Shown here: piece after piece, positions 26,680 through 34,749 of the stretch | Layout of the letters: each line of letters opens with the position of its first letter | Position numbering within the stretch: the first letter of the stretch is position 1 | Origin: PALSA-612 sp963773055 | GTDB lineage: Bacteria; Actinomycetota; Thermoleophilia; Gaiellales; Gaiellaceae | DNA length: 64,000 nucleotides | Assembly: GCA_963773055.1 (NCBI GenBank) | Contig: CAVYZL010000006.1 | Location: forward strand, 1,488,001 to 1,552,000 | Reading direction: 5' to 3' | The notes under the pieces: model-generated | What the model was told of the DNA's origin: nothing | Database searches by the model: none | Seen by the model: the letters and a program-made list of their open reading frames with translations, nothing else | Translations under genes and position numbers: made by a program

Positions 26680-27909
26680 CTAGACGCGGCCGACGAGGAC
26701 GCACGCGTTGTGGCCGCCGAGGCCCATCGCGTTCGAGAGCGCGACGTCGACCTCGACGCGACGCGCCTCGTTCGGCACGTAGTCGAGGTCGCACTCGGGA
26801 TCCGGGTGCTCGTAGTTGATCGTCGGCGGCAGCACGCCCTCGTGGATCGCGAGCACGCACATCATCGCCTCGATCGCCCCTGCCGCTCCGAAGCAGTGGC
26901 CCATCACGGACTTCGTCGACGAGACGGCGAGGCGATACGCGTGGTCGCCGAAGACCTGCTTGATCGCCCTCGTCTCGGCCGCATCGCCGAGCGGCGTCGA
27001 CGTGCCGTGCGCGTTGATGTAGCCGACTCGCTCGGGCTCGACGTTCGCGCGCCGCAGGGCCTGGCGCATCATCTCCGCCACCCCCGTCGCCTCGGGCTCG
27101 GGTTGCGCGAGGTGGTACGCGTCGTTCGACGCGCCGTAGCCGAGGATCTCTGCGTACACCTGTGCCCCTCGCGCCCGGGCCGCTTCCAGCTCCTCGAGCA
27201 CCAGTACGCAGGCGCCCTCCCCCATCACGAACCCGGAGCGCAGCGCGTCGAACGGCCGCGACGCACGCGGCGGGTGCTCGTCCTCTGCCGCGAGGCCCCG
27301 CATTGCACAAAAACCGGCGAGTATCACCGGCTGTATGGCTGCCTCGGCACCACCCGCAAGCACGGCATCCGCGTCACCGCGACGGATCAGCTCCGCTCCC
27401 TCCCCAACCGCCGTCGAACCGGTCGCACAGGCCGAAACGGGGGCGTAGTTCGGACCGCGGAAGCCGAGCGAGATGGCCATCTGGCCCGACGCGGCGTCGA
27501 CGAGGACACTGGGGATGAAGTAAGGCGACACACGATCGCCGCCTCGGTCTCGCAGGACATCGCCCTGCTCCATGATCCCGCCGATGCCACCGATCGCCGA
27601 GCCGAAGAGGATGCCAACGCGCATGGAGTCGTAGCATCCGTCGAGTGACGCGTGTGCGACGGCTTCCTGTGCGGCCGCCAGCCCCAGCAGCGCGTACTTG
27701 TCGAGGCGCCTCGCCTCCTTCACGGAGACGACCGTCGTCGGATCGAAGTCCTTGACCTCGGCTGCGATACGCACCGGGTAGCCGCTCGGGTCGAAGGCGC
27801 GGATGAAGTCGATGCCGCTGCGCCCGGCGACGGCCGACTCCCACGTCTCGCGCGCCGTGGAGCCAACCGGTGACACGGCTCCCATACCCGTGACGACGAC
27901 CCGTCGCAT
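26680..27909 (-). CDS. fabF: 3-oxoacyl-[acyl-carrier-protein] synthase II
   Basis: 409 residues of the KAS I/II condensing-enzyme family. It starts with MRRVVVTGMGAVSPVG. The catalytic cysteine is in SACATGS (Cys161), and the two histidines lie in NAHGTSTPLGD and KSVMGHCFGAAGAIE. The C-terminal glycine loop is NAMGLGGHNA. It elongates acyl-ACP with malonyl-ACP in fatty acid synthesis. The ATG at 27909 is chosen over a TTG two codons upstream. No other fab genes are adjacent, so it may be a stand-alone or specialised KAS. Its start is 17 bp from the divergent ligase gene. Confidence 0.93.
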   Translation of the reverse strand: MRRVVVTGMGAVSPVGSTARETWESAVAGRSGIDFIRAFDPSGYPVRIAAEVKDFDPTTVVSVKEARRLDKYALLGLAAAQEAVAHASLDGCYDSMRVGILFGSAIGGIGGIMEQGDVLRDRGGDRVSPYFIPSVLVDAASGQMAISLGFRGPNYAPVSACATGSTAVGEGAELIRRGDADAVLAGGAEAAIQPVILAGFCAMRGLAAEDEHPPRASRPFDALRSGFVMGEGACVLVLEELEAARARGAQVYAEILGYGASNDAYHLAQPEPEATGVAEMMRQALRRANVEPERVGYINAHGTSTPLGDAAETRAIKQVFGDHAYRLAVSSTKSVMGHCFGAAGAIEAMMCVLAIHEGVLPPTINYEHPDPECDLDYVPNEARRVEVDVALSNAMGLGGHNACVLVGRV

Positions 27910-27926
27910 CGGCAAAGCTTAAGGCC

Positions 27927-28925
27927 GTGCCCGGCAAGAATGTCCCCTTTCCGCCGATGGAAGCGCAGCTCGTCCGCGAGCTGCCCGAGGGCGAGTGGCA
28001 GTACGAGCCGAAATGGGACGGCTTTCGGGGCGTGATCGAGAACGACGGCGGCGAGCTCGCCGTCTGGAGCCGTAACGGGCGTCCGCTCGGGCGCTATTTC
28101 CCCGAGCTGTTCCCGCCCGGGGAGAGGCTGCCCGCGCACTCGGCGCTCGACGGCGAGATCGTGATCGCGCGAGAGGGAAAGCTCGACTTCGACGCGCTCC
28201 AGATGCGTCTTCACCCGGCGGAGAGCCGCGTGCGCAAGCTCTCCGCGGAGATCCCCGCCCGGTTCATCGTCTTCGACGTGCTGCTCTGGAAAGGGGAGCC
28301 GGTCTGGCAGCTGCCGCTCGCGAAGCGTCGCGCGCGGCTCGAAAAGCTCAAGCTGCCGTTCGCGATCTCGCCGGCGACGCGCGACCTCGACCTCGCGCGC
28401 CACTGGCTCGCACGGTTCGAGGTGATCGGCCTCGACGGCGTCGTCGCGAAGCGCCTCGACTCGCCGTACCTCCCCGGGTCCCGCGACGCCGTCTCGAAGG
28501 TGAAGCCGCACAAGACGGCGGAGTGCGTCGTCGTCGGCGTGCGCTGGAAGACGAAGCCGTCGCACATCGCGACGCTCCTGCTCGGTCTGCACGACAAGGA
28601 CGAGCTGCGCTACGTCGGCTCGTGCGCCGTCGCGCCCGCGCGGCACGACGAGATGCTCGAGCTCGTGAAGCCACTGCTGAAAGGCGCCCCGTCGCGAGGC
28701 TTCTCCGAGCCGAACCGCTGGGGCACAGGCGACCTCGAGGAGTCGGCTCTCCGTCCGAAGCTCGTCTGCGAGGTGCGCTACGACAAGGTCGAGCGCCATC
28801 GCTTCCGCCACGGGACGCGGTTTCTCCGCTGGCGCCCGGACAAGGACCCGGCCGAGTGCACCTGGGCGCAGGTGCGGCCGCGGCGTAAGAAGGGCGACCC
28901 GGCGCTCGACGAGCTGCTGCGCTAG
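27927..28925 (+). CDS. ATP-dependent DNA ligase (LigC/LigD ligase-domain type)
   Basis: 332 residues: adenylation domain then OB-fold. Motif I EPKWDGFRG carries the AMP-accepting Lys29. Other motifs are LDGEIVIAR (III), RFIVFDVLLWKGE (IIIa), GLDGVVAKRLDSPY (IV) and AVSKVKPHK (V). The OB domain contains YVGSCAVAPARHDE and RFLRWRPDKDP. The size and motifs match the actinobacterial LigC or stand-alone LigD ligase domain used in non-homologous end joining. It is convergent with a LigD-type polymerase gene, overlapping four bases, so the two form a split LigD. No Ku gene is in the window. The start is GTG at 27927. Confidence 0.92.
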   Translation: MPGKNVPFPPMEAQLVRELPEGEWQYEPKWDGFRGVIENDGGELAVWSRNGRPLGRYFPELFPPGERLPAHSALDGEIVIAREGKLDFDALQMRLHPAESRVRKLSAEIPARFIVFDVLLWKGEPVWQLPLAKRRARLEKLKLPFAISPATRDLDLARHWLARFEVIGLDGVVAKRLDSPYLPGSRDAVSKVKPHKTAECVVVGVRWKTKPSHIATLLLGLHDKDELRYVGSCAVAPARHDEMLELVKPLLKGAPSRGFSEPNRWGTGDLEESALRPKLVCEVRYDKVERHRFRHGTRFLRWRPDKDPAECTWAQVRPRRKKGDPALDELLR

Positions 28926-29929
28926 CCCTGCTTCTTCTTCGACGGCTGCACGCGACGCGGCTCGCCGGGCATCTTCGGGAAGTGCGGCGGGTACGGCGCC
29001 TCACCGACCCCCGACGCCTCGTCCCGCTCGACCCAGTCGAGGAGCGCCTCGAGGTCGCACAGAGAGTCGTCGATCGCCGCCTGCACGTCGCCGAGCTTCT
29101 CGAAGCGCCTGGGCATCGTCGCGAGCGTGAAGTCCTCGGTCTCGGCATCCGGCAGCTCCTGCCACGTCACGGGCGCAGACACCGTCGCGTCGCGCCGCGC
29201 GCGCACGGAGTACGCCGAGGCGATCGTGCGGTCGCGGGCGTTCTGGTTGTAGTCGATGAAGACACGACGGCCGCGCTCCTCCTTCCACCAAGCTGTCGTC
29301 ACGAGCTTGGGCGCGCGCCGCTCGACCTCGCGCGCGAAGGCGAGCGCCGCGCGGCGGACGACCGGGAAGTCCCAGCGCGGCTCGATCCGGCAGGCGATGT
29401 GGATGCCGCGGTTGCCCGAGGTCTTCGGCCAGCCGACGTAGCCGATCTCCCCGAGCACCTCCTCGACGAGCGCCGCCACCTGCTTCGCCCGCTTGAAACC
29501 CGTGCCCGGCTGGGGGTCGATGTCGATCCGTAGCTCGTCCGGATGGTCGACGTCCGGCCGCCTCGCCGGCCAGGGATGGAAGTCGAGCGTCGCAAGGTTG
29601 GCCGCCCAGGCGACCTGCGCCACCTCGCTGACGCACAGCGCGTCGGCGTGCCTCCCGGACGGGAACGTCACCCGCACGGTGTCGATCCACTCCGGCCGGT
29701 GCTCGGGCACGCGCTTCTGGTAGATCGCCTCGGTACCGACGCCGTCCGGATGGCGCTTGAGGTACGTCGGCCGGTCGCGGAGCGCACGCACGATGCCGTC
29801 CCCAACGGACAGGTAGTACTGGACGAGGTCGAGCTTCGTCTCCTTCCGCTTCGGGAAGTAGACCTTGTCAGGATTAGAGACGCGTACGGTGCGCCCCTCC
29901 ACGTCGAGCTCGACGAACGGCGACGGCAC
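28922..29929 (-). CDS. LigD-type NHEJ polymerase/primase domain protein
   Basis: 335 residues of the archaeo-eukaryotic primase family as found in LigD PolDom. It opens VRVSNPDKVYFPKR, and has the metal-binding pair in LRIDIDPQPG (Asp136, Asp138), then TSGNRGIHIAC, and VFIDYNQNARDRTIASAYSVR at about 235. It fills gaps and adds ribonucleotides during NHEJ. It carries no nuclease or ligase domain, which are separate here (ligase at 27927-28925). The C-terminus is basic (PSKKKQG). The ATG start is at 29929. It is divergent from a rhodanese gene. Confidence 0.92.
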   Translation of the reverse strand: MPSPFVELDVEGRTVRVSNPDKVYFPKRKETKLDLVQYYLSVGDGIVRALRDRPTYLKRHPDGVGTEAIYQKRVPEHRPEWIDTVRVTFPSGRHADALCVSEVAQVAWAANLATLDFHPWPARRPDVDHPDELRIDIDPQPGTGFKRAKQVAALVEEVLGEIGYVGWPKTSGNRGIHIACRIEPRWDFPVVRRAALAFAREVERRAPKLVTTAWWKEERGRRVFIDYNQNARDRTIASAYSVRARRDATVSAPVTWQELPDAETEDFTLATMPRRFEKLGDVQAAIDDSLCDLEALLDWVERDEASGVGEAPYPPHFPKMPGEPRRVQPSKKKQG

Positions 29930-29968
29930 CGCCGGACCCTATCGGCAGGACACAGGCATAGTTGCCCG

Positions 29969-30343
29969 ATGACGGAGCTCGGCCAGTGCTCCCAGGAGGA
30001 GCTTCGCGAGAAGATCGAGGACGGTCACGCCTTCGCGCTCGTCGATGCGCTCGCGCCGATCTCCTACGCCGCGACGCACCTGCCGGGCGCGATCAGCATG
30101 CCGCCCGGCACGGTCGACGAACGGGCCGCCAAGAAGATCCCCGACCGTGACACGGAGGTCGTCGTCTACTGCACGAGCCCGACCTGCGAGGCGTCGATCG
30201 CGGTCGCGCAGCGGATGATCGAGCTCGGCTACCGCAACGTCCGCCACTACCCGGGCGGAAAGCAGGAGTGGGTGGAGGCCGGGCTGCCGCTGGAAGGCGG
30301 ACGGGCTCAGCCCGCGGTGACGGGCGAGACGACGACGCCGTAA
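29969..30343 (+). CDS. Rhodanese-like sulfurtransferase domain protein
   Basis: 124 residues forming one rhodanese domain. It has FALVDALAPISYAATHLPGAISMPPG and the active-site loop VVYCTSPTCEASIAVAQ, where the first Cys is the persulfide-carrying residue; the loop is slightly different from the usual CxxGxR. The C-terminal helix includes GGKQEWVEAGLPLEG. It probably transfers sulfane sulfur. The ATG at 29969 is chosen, as the domain begins right after it. It overlaps the convergent tyrA by 37 bp. Confidence 0.86.
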   Translation: MTELGQCSQEELREKIEDGHAFALVDALAPISYAATHLPGAISMPPGTVDERAAKKIPDRDTEVVVYCTSPTCEASIAVAQRMIELGYRNVRHYPGGKQEWVEAGLPLEGGRAQPAVTGETTTP

Positions 30344-31422
30344 CCCTGCTTCTCGAGCAGCCGGGCTGCTTGGCCGGCCTCGGCCTCGCCCGCGACGAGG
30401 ATCCCGAGCACCCCTCCCCGGTCGGGCGACAAATGGTGAAGCTCGAAGTCCTCGATGTTGAGGCGGTCGGCCCCGAGCGCCTGAGTGATGGCGGCCAGCA
30501 CGCCGGGCTCGTCGGGCACGTGCACCCGGACGCGGTAGAGGTCCTGCGGGTCGGCCGCGTACGCGGCGCGGAGCACACGGTCCCGATTGCCCGCCGCGTC
30601 CGCGATCCAGGCCTCAATCGAGCCCGCGTCGGCTGCCGAGAGCGCCGACTCGAGCCGCTCGACGCCCTGGCGATGCGCTGCGAGCGCGTCGAGGAGCGCG
30701 CTCCGGTTGTCGAGGAAGATGTCGACCCAGATCGACGGGTTCGCGCCGGCAACGCGTGTCAGGTCGCGAAGCGAGCCACCCGCTGCGGCAAGTGGGTCGT
30801 GTCCGTCGATCCGCTCCTCCCCTGCCTGGTTCGCGACGAGGTTCGCGAGCGCGTGTGGAAGATGGCTCGTCAGAGCCACGAGCCGGTCGTGGGCCTCAGG
30901 CCCGATCGCGACCGGTATGGCGCCGAGCGCCCCGACGAGGCCGTGGACGAGCCGGTAGCTGGCGGGATCCGTGTCGGCCAGCGGCGTCAGGAACCACGTC
31001 GCGCCTTCGAACAGGTCGGCGCTCGCGTGATCCGGGCCGCGCGCCTCCGACCCGCAGACGGGATGGCCGCCGACGAAGCGCGACACGCCGCCCGCCGCAG
31101 CACACACCGACCGCTTCGTCGAGCCGACGTCCGTCACGGTGGTCTGCGGCCGCGCTTCGGCGACAACGGCCGCAACGACGTCCGCGAGCACGGCCACCGG
31201 CACGGCGACGACAACGAGGTCGGCCCCGGCGACCGCCTCCGCGACCGACGCGCAAGCGACATCGATCGCGCCCCGCTCGACCGCGCCCGCGAGAGCTCGC
31301 TCGTCGGGATCGAACCCCGCCACGGACGTCGAGCCGGCCCGCGTGGCGGCGAGCGCGACCGAAGCGCCCATCAGGCCCGTGCCGACGACCGCGAGCCGTA
31401 GCTCGCCGATCGCCGTCGTCAC
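30307..31422 (-). CDS. tyrA: Prephenate dehydrogenase with ACT domain
   Basis: 371 residues. Residues 1-170 are a Rossmann NAD(P)-binding domain with AVVGTGLMGASVALA and TVTDVGSTKRSV, then the conserved GGHPVCGSEARGPDHA. Residues 170-285 are the helical dimer domain with TSHLPHALAN. Residues about 295-371 are an ACT domain (YRVRVHVPDEPGVLAAITQAL), expected to bind tyrosine or phenylalanine for feedback control. It makes 4-hydroxyphenylpyruvate for tyrosine synthesis. The GTG start at 31422 overlaps the chorismate mutase stop by four bases, so the two steps are coupled. Confidence 0.94.
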   Translation of the reverse strand: MTTAIGELRLAVVGTGLMGASVALAATRAGSTSVAGFDPDERALAGAVERGAIDVACASVAEAVAGADLVVVAVPVAVLADVVAAVVAEARPQTTVTDVGSTKRSVCAAAGGVSRFVGGHPVCGSEARGPDHASADLFEGATWFLTPLADTDPASYRLVHGLVGALGAIPVAIGPEAHDRLVALTSHLPHALANLVANQAGEERIDGHDPLAAAGGSLRDLTRVAGANPSIWVDIFLDNRSALLDALAAHRQGVERLESALSAADAGSIEAWIADAAGNRDRVLRAAYAADPQDLYRVRVHVPDEPGVLAAITQALGADRLNIEDFELHHLSPDRGGVLGILVAGEAEAGQAARLLEKQGYGVVVSPVTAG

Positions 31423-31712
31423 CGCGCAACCTCGCGCTTGGTCAGGTCGAGGATCTCCCCGAACAACTCGTTGAGGCCGTCCGCGGACAGCGGCCCCCGG
31501 TTCGCCCGATGGAGGTACGTGAGCATCCACTGCTCCCGGTCGGGATCAACGAAGCCGATTCCCTTGCTCTCCTTGTGCTCCTTGATCGCCGCGACGAGCT
31601 TCAGCCGCTGGTTGACGAGGTCGACGATCGCGCGATCCGTGTCGGAGATCTGCTCGCGCAAGAGGGTGATGCGCGGGTCCTTCTGCTCCTGCTGCTCGGT
31701 GTCGTCGTTCAT
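31419..31712 (-). CDS. Chorismate mutase (AroQ type)
   Basis: 97 residues, all alpha-helical, matching AroQ-class chorismate mutase (PF01817). It has ITLLREQISDTDRAIVDLVNQRLKLVAAIKEHK, with the conserved R, D and K residues of the active site, and DREQWMLTYL. It converts chorismate to prephenate. The start is ATG at 31712 behind GGAAGGAG; the frame stays open far upstream but has no domain there. It is followed by tyrA with a four-base overlap, giving a two-gene tyrosine/phenylalanine branch operon. Confidence 0.92.
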   Translation of the reverse strand: MNDDTEQQEQKDPRITLLREQISDTDRAIVDLVNQRLKLVAAIKEHKESKGIGFVDPDREQWMLTYLHRANRGPLSADGLNELFGEILDLTKREVAR

Positions 31713-31761
31713 GCCGCTCTCCTTCCTGGACGACATGGATAGGAAGCTCCGCCTTGAACGC

Positions 31762-31796
31762 CTAGCCGGCCGCGACGGAGCGGGATGGCCGGCTAG
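31762..31796. repeat. 10-bp inverted repeat between divergent operons
   Basis: CTAGCCGGCC and GGCCGGCTAG around a 15-base loop, in the 207-bp gap between the chorismate mutase start (31712) and the ABC binding-protein start (31920). It could be an operator or an attenuator-like hairpin. No further regulatory site could be identified. Confidence 0.5.
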
Positions 31797-31919
31797 CGTC
31801 CGTAGCCGCGCGTGAGATACGAGCGGAAGGAGATGAGCTCGGTCGCGCGGGCCATCGCCGTAAGCGTAGCGCCGAACGAGCGTGGTAGGCTCGCGCTCCC
31901 GCCGGAGAGAGGAGCTCCC

Positions 31920-32783
31920 ATGCGCAGGTTCGCCGTTCTCGGATCCGTTGCCGCCCTCGCACTGCTCGTCGCGGGAATCGGCTCGCCCGCTCCCGCCAGG
32001 ACGACGCTGACCGGCGCCTGCGCCAAGGCGAACCTCGACCTCGTCTCCGCCGGCAAGCTCTCGCTGGGGACGGACAACCCCGCCTTCCCGCCCTGGTGGG
32101 GCGGCAAGGAAGGGCACGGCTTCAAGACCTCGGATCCGTACTCCGGCAAGGGTTACGAGTCGTCCGTCGCCTACGAGGTCGCCAAGCGGCTCGGCTTCTC
32201 GAAGTCCCAGGTGACGTGGCAGCCGCTGCTCTACACGAAGGCGTACGCGCCCGGGAAGAAGTCGTTCGACTTCTACCTCGCGCAGGTCTCGTACAAGCCT
32301 GTGCGCGCCAAGGCGGTCGACTTTTCGCGCTCGTACTACGACGTCAACCAGGCGGTCGTCGGCATCAAGGGGACGCCGATCATGAAGGTGAAGACGGTCG
32401 CGGGCCTCAAGAAGTACACCCTCGGCGCGCCGCTCGGCACGACGAGCTACGACTACATCGTCAAGTACATCAAGCCGAGCACGAAGCCCAAGGTGTACGA
32501 CTCGCTGAACGACGGCGTCACCGCCCTGAAGAACAAGCAGATCGACGGCCTCGTCGTCGACTTCCCGAGCTCCGGCTACATCACGGCCGTCCAGATCCCG
32601 ACCTCTGCGGTCGTCGGTCGCCTGCCCAACAAGGGCGTACAGGAGCACTTCGGGCTCGTCCTCCAGAAGGGCTCGTCGCTGACGGCGTGCGTGAGCAAGG
32701 CGCTTGCCTCGATGAAGGCCGACGGGACGCTGAAGCGGCTCGAGTCGAAGTGGCTCGCAGGTGACGCGCCCCTCCTGAAGTAG
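31920..32783 (+). CDS. Polar amino-acid ABC transporter, substrate-binding protein
   Basis: 287 residues of the family 3 solute-binding proteins (PF00497). The signal peptide is RRFAVLGSVAALALLVAG with an Ala-x-Ala region; there is no clear lipobox. Typical segments are GKLSLGTDNPAFPPWWGG, GKGYESSVAYEVAKRLGF, FDFYLAQVSYKPVRAKAVDFSRSYY and GAPLGTTSYDYIVKYI. The start is ATG at 31920 with GGAGAGAGGAG upstream. It is first in an operon with permease and ATPase genes. The amino acid carried is not predictable, although the family includes Gln, Glu, Cys and His binders. Confidence 0.9.
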   Translation: MRRFAVLGSVAALALLVAGIGSPAPARTTLTGACAKANLDLVSAGKLSLGTDNPAFPPWWGGKEGHGFKTSDPYSGKGYESSVAYEVAKRLGFSKSQVTWQPLLYTKAYAPGKKSFDFYLAQVSYKPVRAKAVDFSRSYYDVNQAVVGIKGTPIMKVKTVAGLKKYTLGAPLGTTSYDYIVKYIKPSTKPKVYDSLNDGVTALKNKQIDGLVVDFPSSGYITAVQIPTSAVVGRLPNKGVQEHFGLVLQKGSSLTACVSKALASMKADGTLKRLESKWLAGDAPLLK

Positions 32784-32792
32784 CGCAGCACG

Positions 32793-33668
32793 CTGGACGA
32801 AGAACGCGGCTCGAAGATCGTCGGCAGCCTCAGGGGCGGGTCGTCGGGCGGACGCGCGGTCACGATCGCGCTCGTCTCGACAGCCGTCTTCGTCGCGGCC
32901 ATCGTCCTGCTCGTCGTCAACGCCCCCGGTTGGCCCGAGGTCAAGCAGGCGTTCTTCAACCGGGAGATCTTCCGCGAGTCGCTGCCCGGGATCGCCTCGG
33001 CGTTCCTCACGAACGTCAAGATCTTCTGCTTTGCGGAGGCGGTGATCCTGTTCACGGCCCTCGGGCTGGCGGTGCTGCGCAGTCTCCAGGGCCCCGTGTT
33101 CTTCCCGCTCCGCGCGCTCGCGATCGTCTACGCCGACTTCTTCCGCGGCGTCCCGACGATCCTGCTCGTCTACCTGCTCGGCTTCGGCATCCCCGCGCTC
33201 GACCTGCCGTACGGGATCTCGGACCCGGAGCTGCTCTGGGGCGTGCCCGCCGAGGTCGTCTGGGGCACGCTCGCGCTGATCCTCGTCTACACGGCCTACG
33301 TGTCCGAGGTGTACCGGGCGGGGATCGAGTCCGTGCACTCGAGCCAGAACGCCGCCGCCCGCTCGCTCGGGCTCTCGCACGGCCAGGCGCTTCGCTACGT
33401 CGTCATCCCGCAGGCCGTGCGACGCGTGATCCCGCCGCTCCTCAACGACTTCATCGGCCTCCAGAAGGACACGGCGCTCGTCGCGCTGATCGGCGTCACC
33501 GAGGCGTTCCGCCAGTCGACGATCGACTCGGCCTCCGACTTCAACTTCACGCCGTACCTGGCCGCGGCGTTCATGTTCCTGCTCGTGACGGTGCCTCTGA
33601 CGAGGCTTACGGACTACCTGATCTCGCGCGACCGGAAGCGGCGGCAGGCTGTGGGGGTGGCGGTGTGA
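32793..33668 (+). CDS. Amino-acid ABC transporter permease, start unclear
   Basis: About 291 residues of the His/Glu/Gln/Arg permease family. There is an N-terminal helix VTIALVSTAVFVAAIVLLVV, then the transmembrane domain with RALAIVYADFFRGVPTILL, LALILVYTAYVSEVYRAGIESV and the ABC-coupling EAA loop AARSLGLSHGQALRYVVIPQAVRRVIPPLLND. The frame opens directly after the upstream stop, and the earliest near-cognate start is CTG at 32793. The first ATG/GTG-type start (33042) would lose two helices, so a CTG start or a base error is likely. It overlaps the ATPase start by four bases. Confidence 0.85.
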   Translation: MDEERGSKIVGSLRGGSSGGRAVTIALVSTAVFVAAIVLLVVNAPGWPEVKQAFFNREIFRESLPGIASAFLTNVKIFCFAEAVILFTALGLAVLRSLQGPVFFPLRALAIVYADFFRGVPTILLVYLLGFGIPALDLPYGISDPELLWGVPAEVVWGTLALILVYTAYVSEVYRAGIESVHSSQNAAARSLGLSHGQALRYVVIPQAVRRVIPPLLNDFIGLQKDTALVALIGVTEAFRQSTIDSASDFNFTPYLAAAFMFLLVTVPLTRLTDYLISRDRKRRQAVGVAV

Positions 33669-34411
33669 CGGCGGCAGTCGCGCTCGAGAACGTCCACAAG
33701 TCGTTCGACAAGGTCGAGGTGCTCAGGGGCATCGACCTCGCCGTCTCGGAGCACGAGGTCGTGTGCCTGATCGGTGCGTCTGGCTCGGGCAAGTCGACGC
33801 TCCTCCGCTGCGTGAACCTCCTGGAGCCCGTCGACGAAGGGCGCATCCTGATCCGCGGCGAGGAGGTGACGGCGTCCGGCGTCGATGCCAACCGCGTCCG
33901 GCGCGGGATCGGCATCGTCTTCCAGGCGTTCAACCTCTTCCCGCACATGAGCGTGCTCGACAACGTCACGCTCGGCCCCCGCAAGGTGCTCGGCGTCGGC
34001 AGGAGCGAGGCCGAGGTTGAGGCACGTGCGCTGCTAGCCCGCTTCGGCCTCTCCGACAAGGCCGACGAGTACCCCGACCGGCTGTCCGGCGGGCAGCAGC
34101 AGCGCGCGGCGATCGTGCGCGCGCTCGCGATGCGGCCTCAGCTGCTGCTGCTCGACGAGGTGACGAGCGCGCTCGATCCCGAGCTCGTCGGCGAGGTGCT
34201 CGACGTGATCCGCGAGCTTGCCGCCGGCGGCATGACGATGGTGATCGCGACGCACGAGATGAGCTTCGCGCGCGAGATCGCGAGCGAGGTCTGCTTCCTC
34301 GAGGCCGGCGTGATCCTCGAGCGCGGAACGCCGTCCGAGATCTTCTCCTCGCCGACCGAGCCGCGGACGCGCGAGTTCCTCGACAGGGTGATCCGCGCCG
34401 GCCGTCTGTAG
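33665..34411 (+). CDS. Amino-acid ABC transporter ATP-binding protein
   Basis: 248 residues, a GlnQ/HisP-type ATPase. It has Walker A GASGSGKSTLL, Q-loop VFQAFNLFPHM, signature LSGGQQQRAAIVRAL, Walker B LLLLDEVTSALDPE and H-loop ATHEMSFA. It energises uptake with the binding protein and permease encoded just upstream. The start is GTG at 33665, overlapping the permease stop. The full set of one binding protein, one permease and one ATPase suggests a complete importer. Confidence 0.95.
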   Translation: MTAAVALENVHKSFDKVEVLRGIDLAVSEHEVVCLIGASGSGKSTLLRCVNLLEPVDEGRILIRGEEVTASGVDANRVRRGIGIVFQAFNLFPHMSVLDNVTLGPRKVLGVGRSEAEVEARALLARFGLSDKADEYPDRLSGGQQQRAAIVRALAMRPQLLLLDEVTSALDPELVGEVLDVIRELAAGGMTMVIATHEMSFAREIASEVCFLEAGVILERGTPSEIFSSPTEPRTREFLDRVIRAGRL

Positions 34412-34431
34412 GCGGGCGGTATCGTTTCCGC

Positions 34432-34728
34432 ATGGCGGTTGAGCACCAGCACCTCGATGTCTCGATCGAGCCCCTCGACGAGTACCTCGTCATCCAGCCG
34501 ACGAGCGACGAGACGGAGACGCGCGCTGGCCTGATCCTGCCCGCGTCCGCCGCAGCGGCCGCGGCCGTACGGACGGGCATCGTCACCGCCGTCGGCACGG
34601 AGGCGAGCGGCGTAGAGCCGGGCGACAAGGTGCTCTATCCGCGCGAGGAAGGCTTCGACGTCCGCCTGGGCGGCATCGAGGTCAAGGTGATCAAGCGCGA
34701 AGCGCTGATCGCCCGCATCCACGACTAG
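34432..34728 (+). CDS. GroES-like co-chaperonin
   Basis: 98 residues with the GroES fold: DVSIEPLDEYLVIQPTSDETETRAGLILPASA (mobile loop region after EYLVI), then GIVTAVGTEASGVEPGDKVLYPREEGFDVRLGG and VKVIKREALIARI. It would cap GroEL. No groL gene is adjacent, and it begins only 20 bp after an ABC ATPase, so it may be an isolated second GroES or an operon passenger. Its N-terminal stretch of about 10 residues is longer than usual. The start is ATG at 34432 without a strong ribosome site. Confidence 0.85.
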   Translation: MAVEHQHLDVSIEPLDEYLVIQPTSDETETRAGLILPASAAAAAAVRTGIVTAVGTEASGVEPGDKVLYPREEGFDVRLGGIEVKVIKREALIARIHD

Positions 34729-34749
34729 CGCTAGAGCAGGCGAAGTTGC

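Noticed and set aside
31713..33380. Long minus-strand extension upstream of chorismate mutase
   Set aside because: The frame is open only because of GC bias; it is antisense to the ABC binding protein and permease and has the Arg/Asp/Glu-rich composition of a shadow frame.
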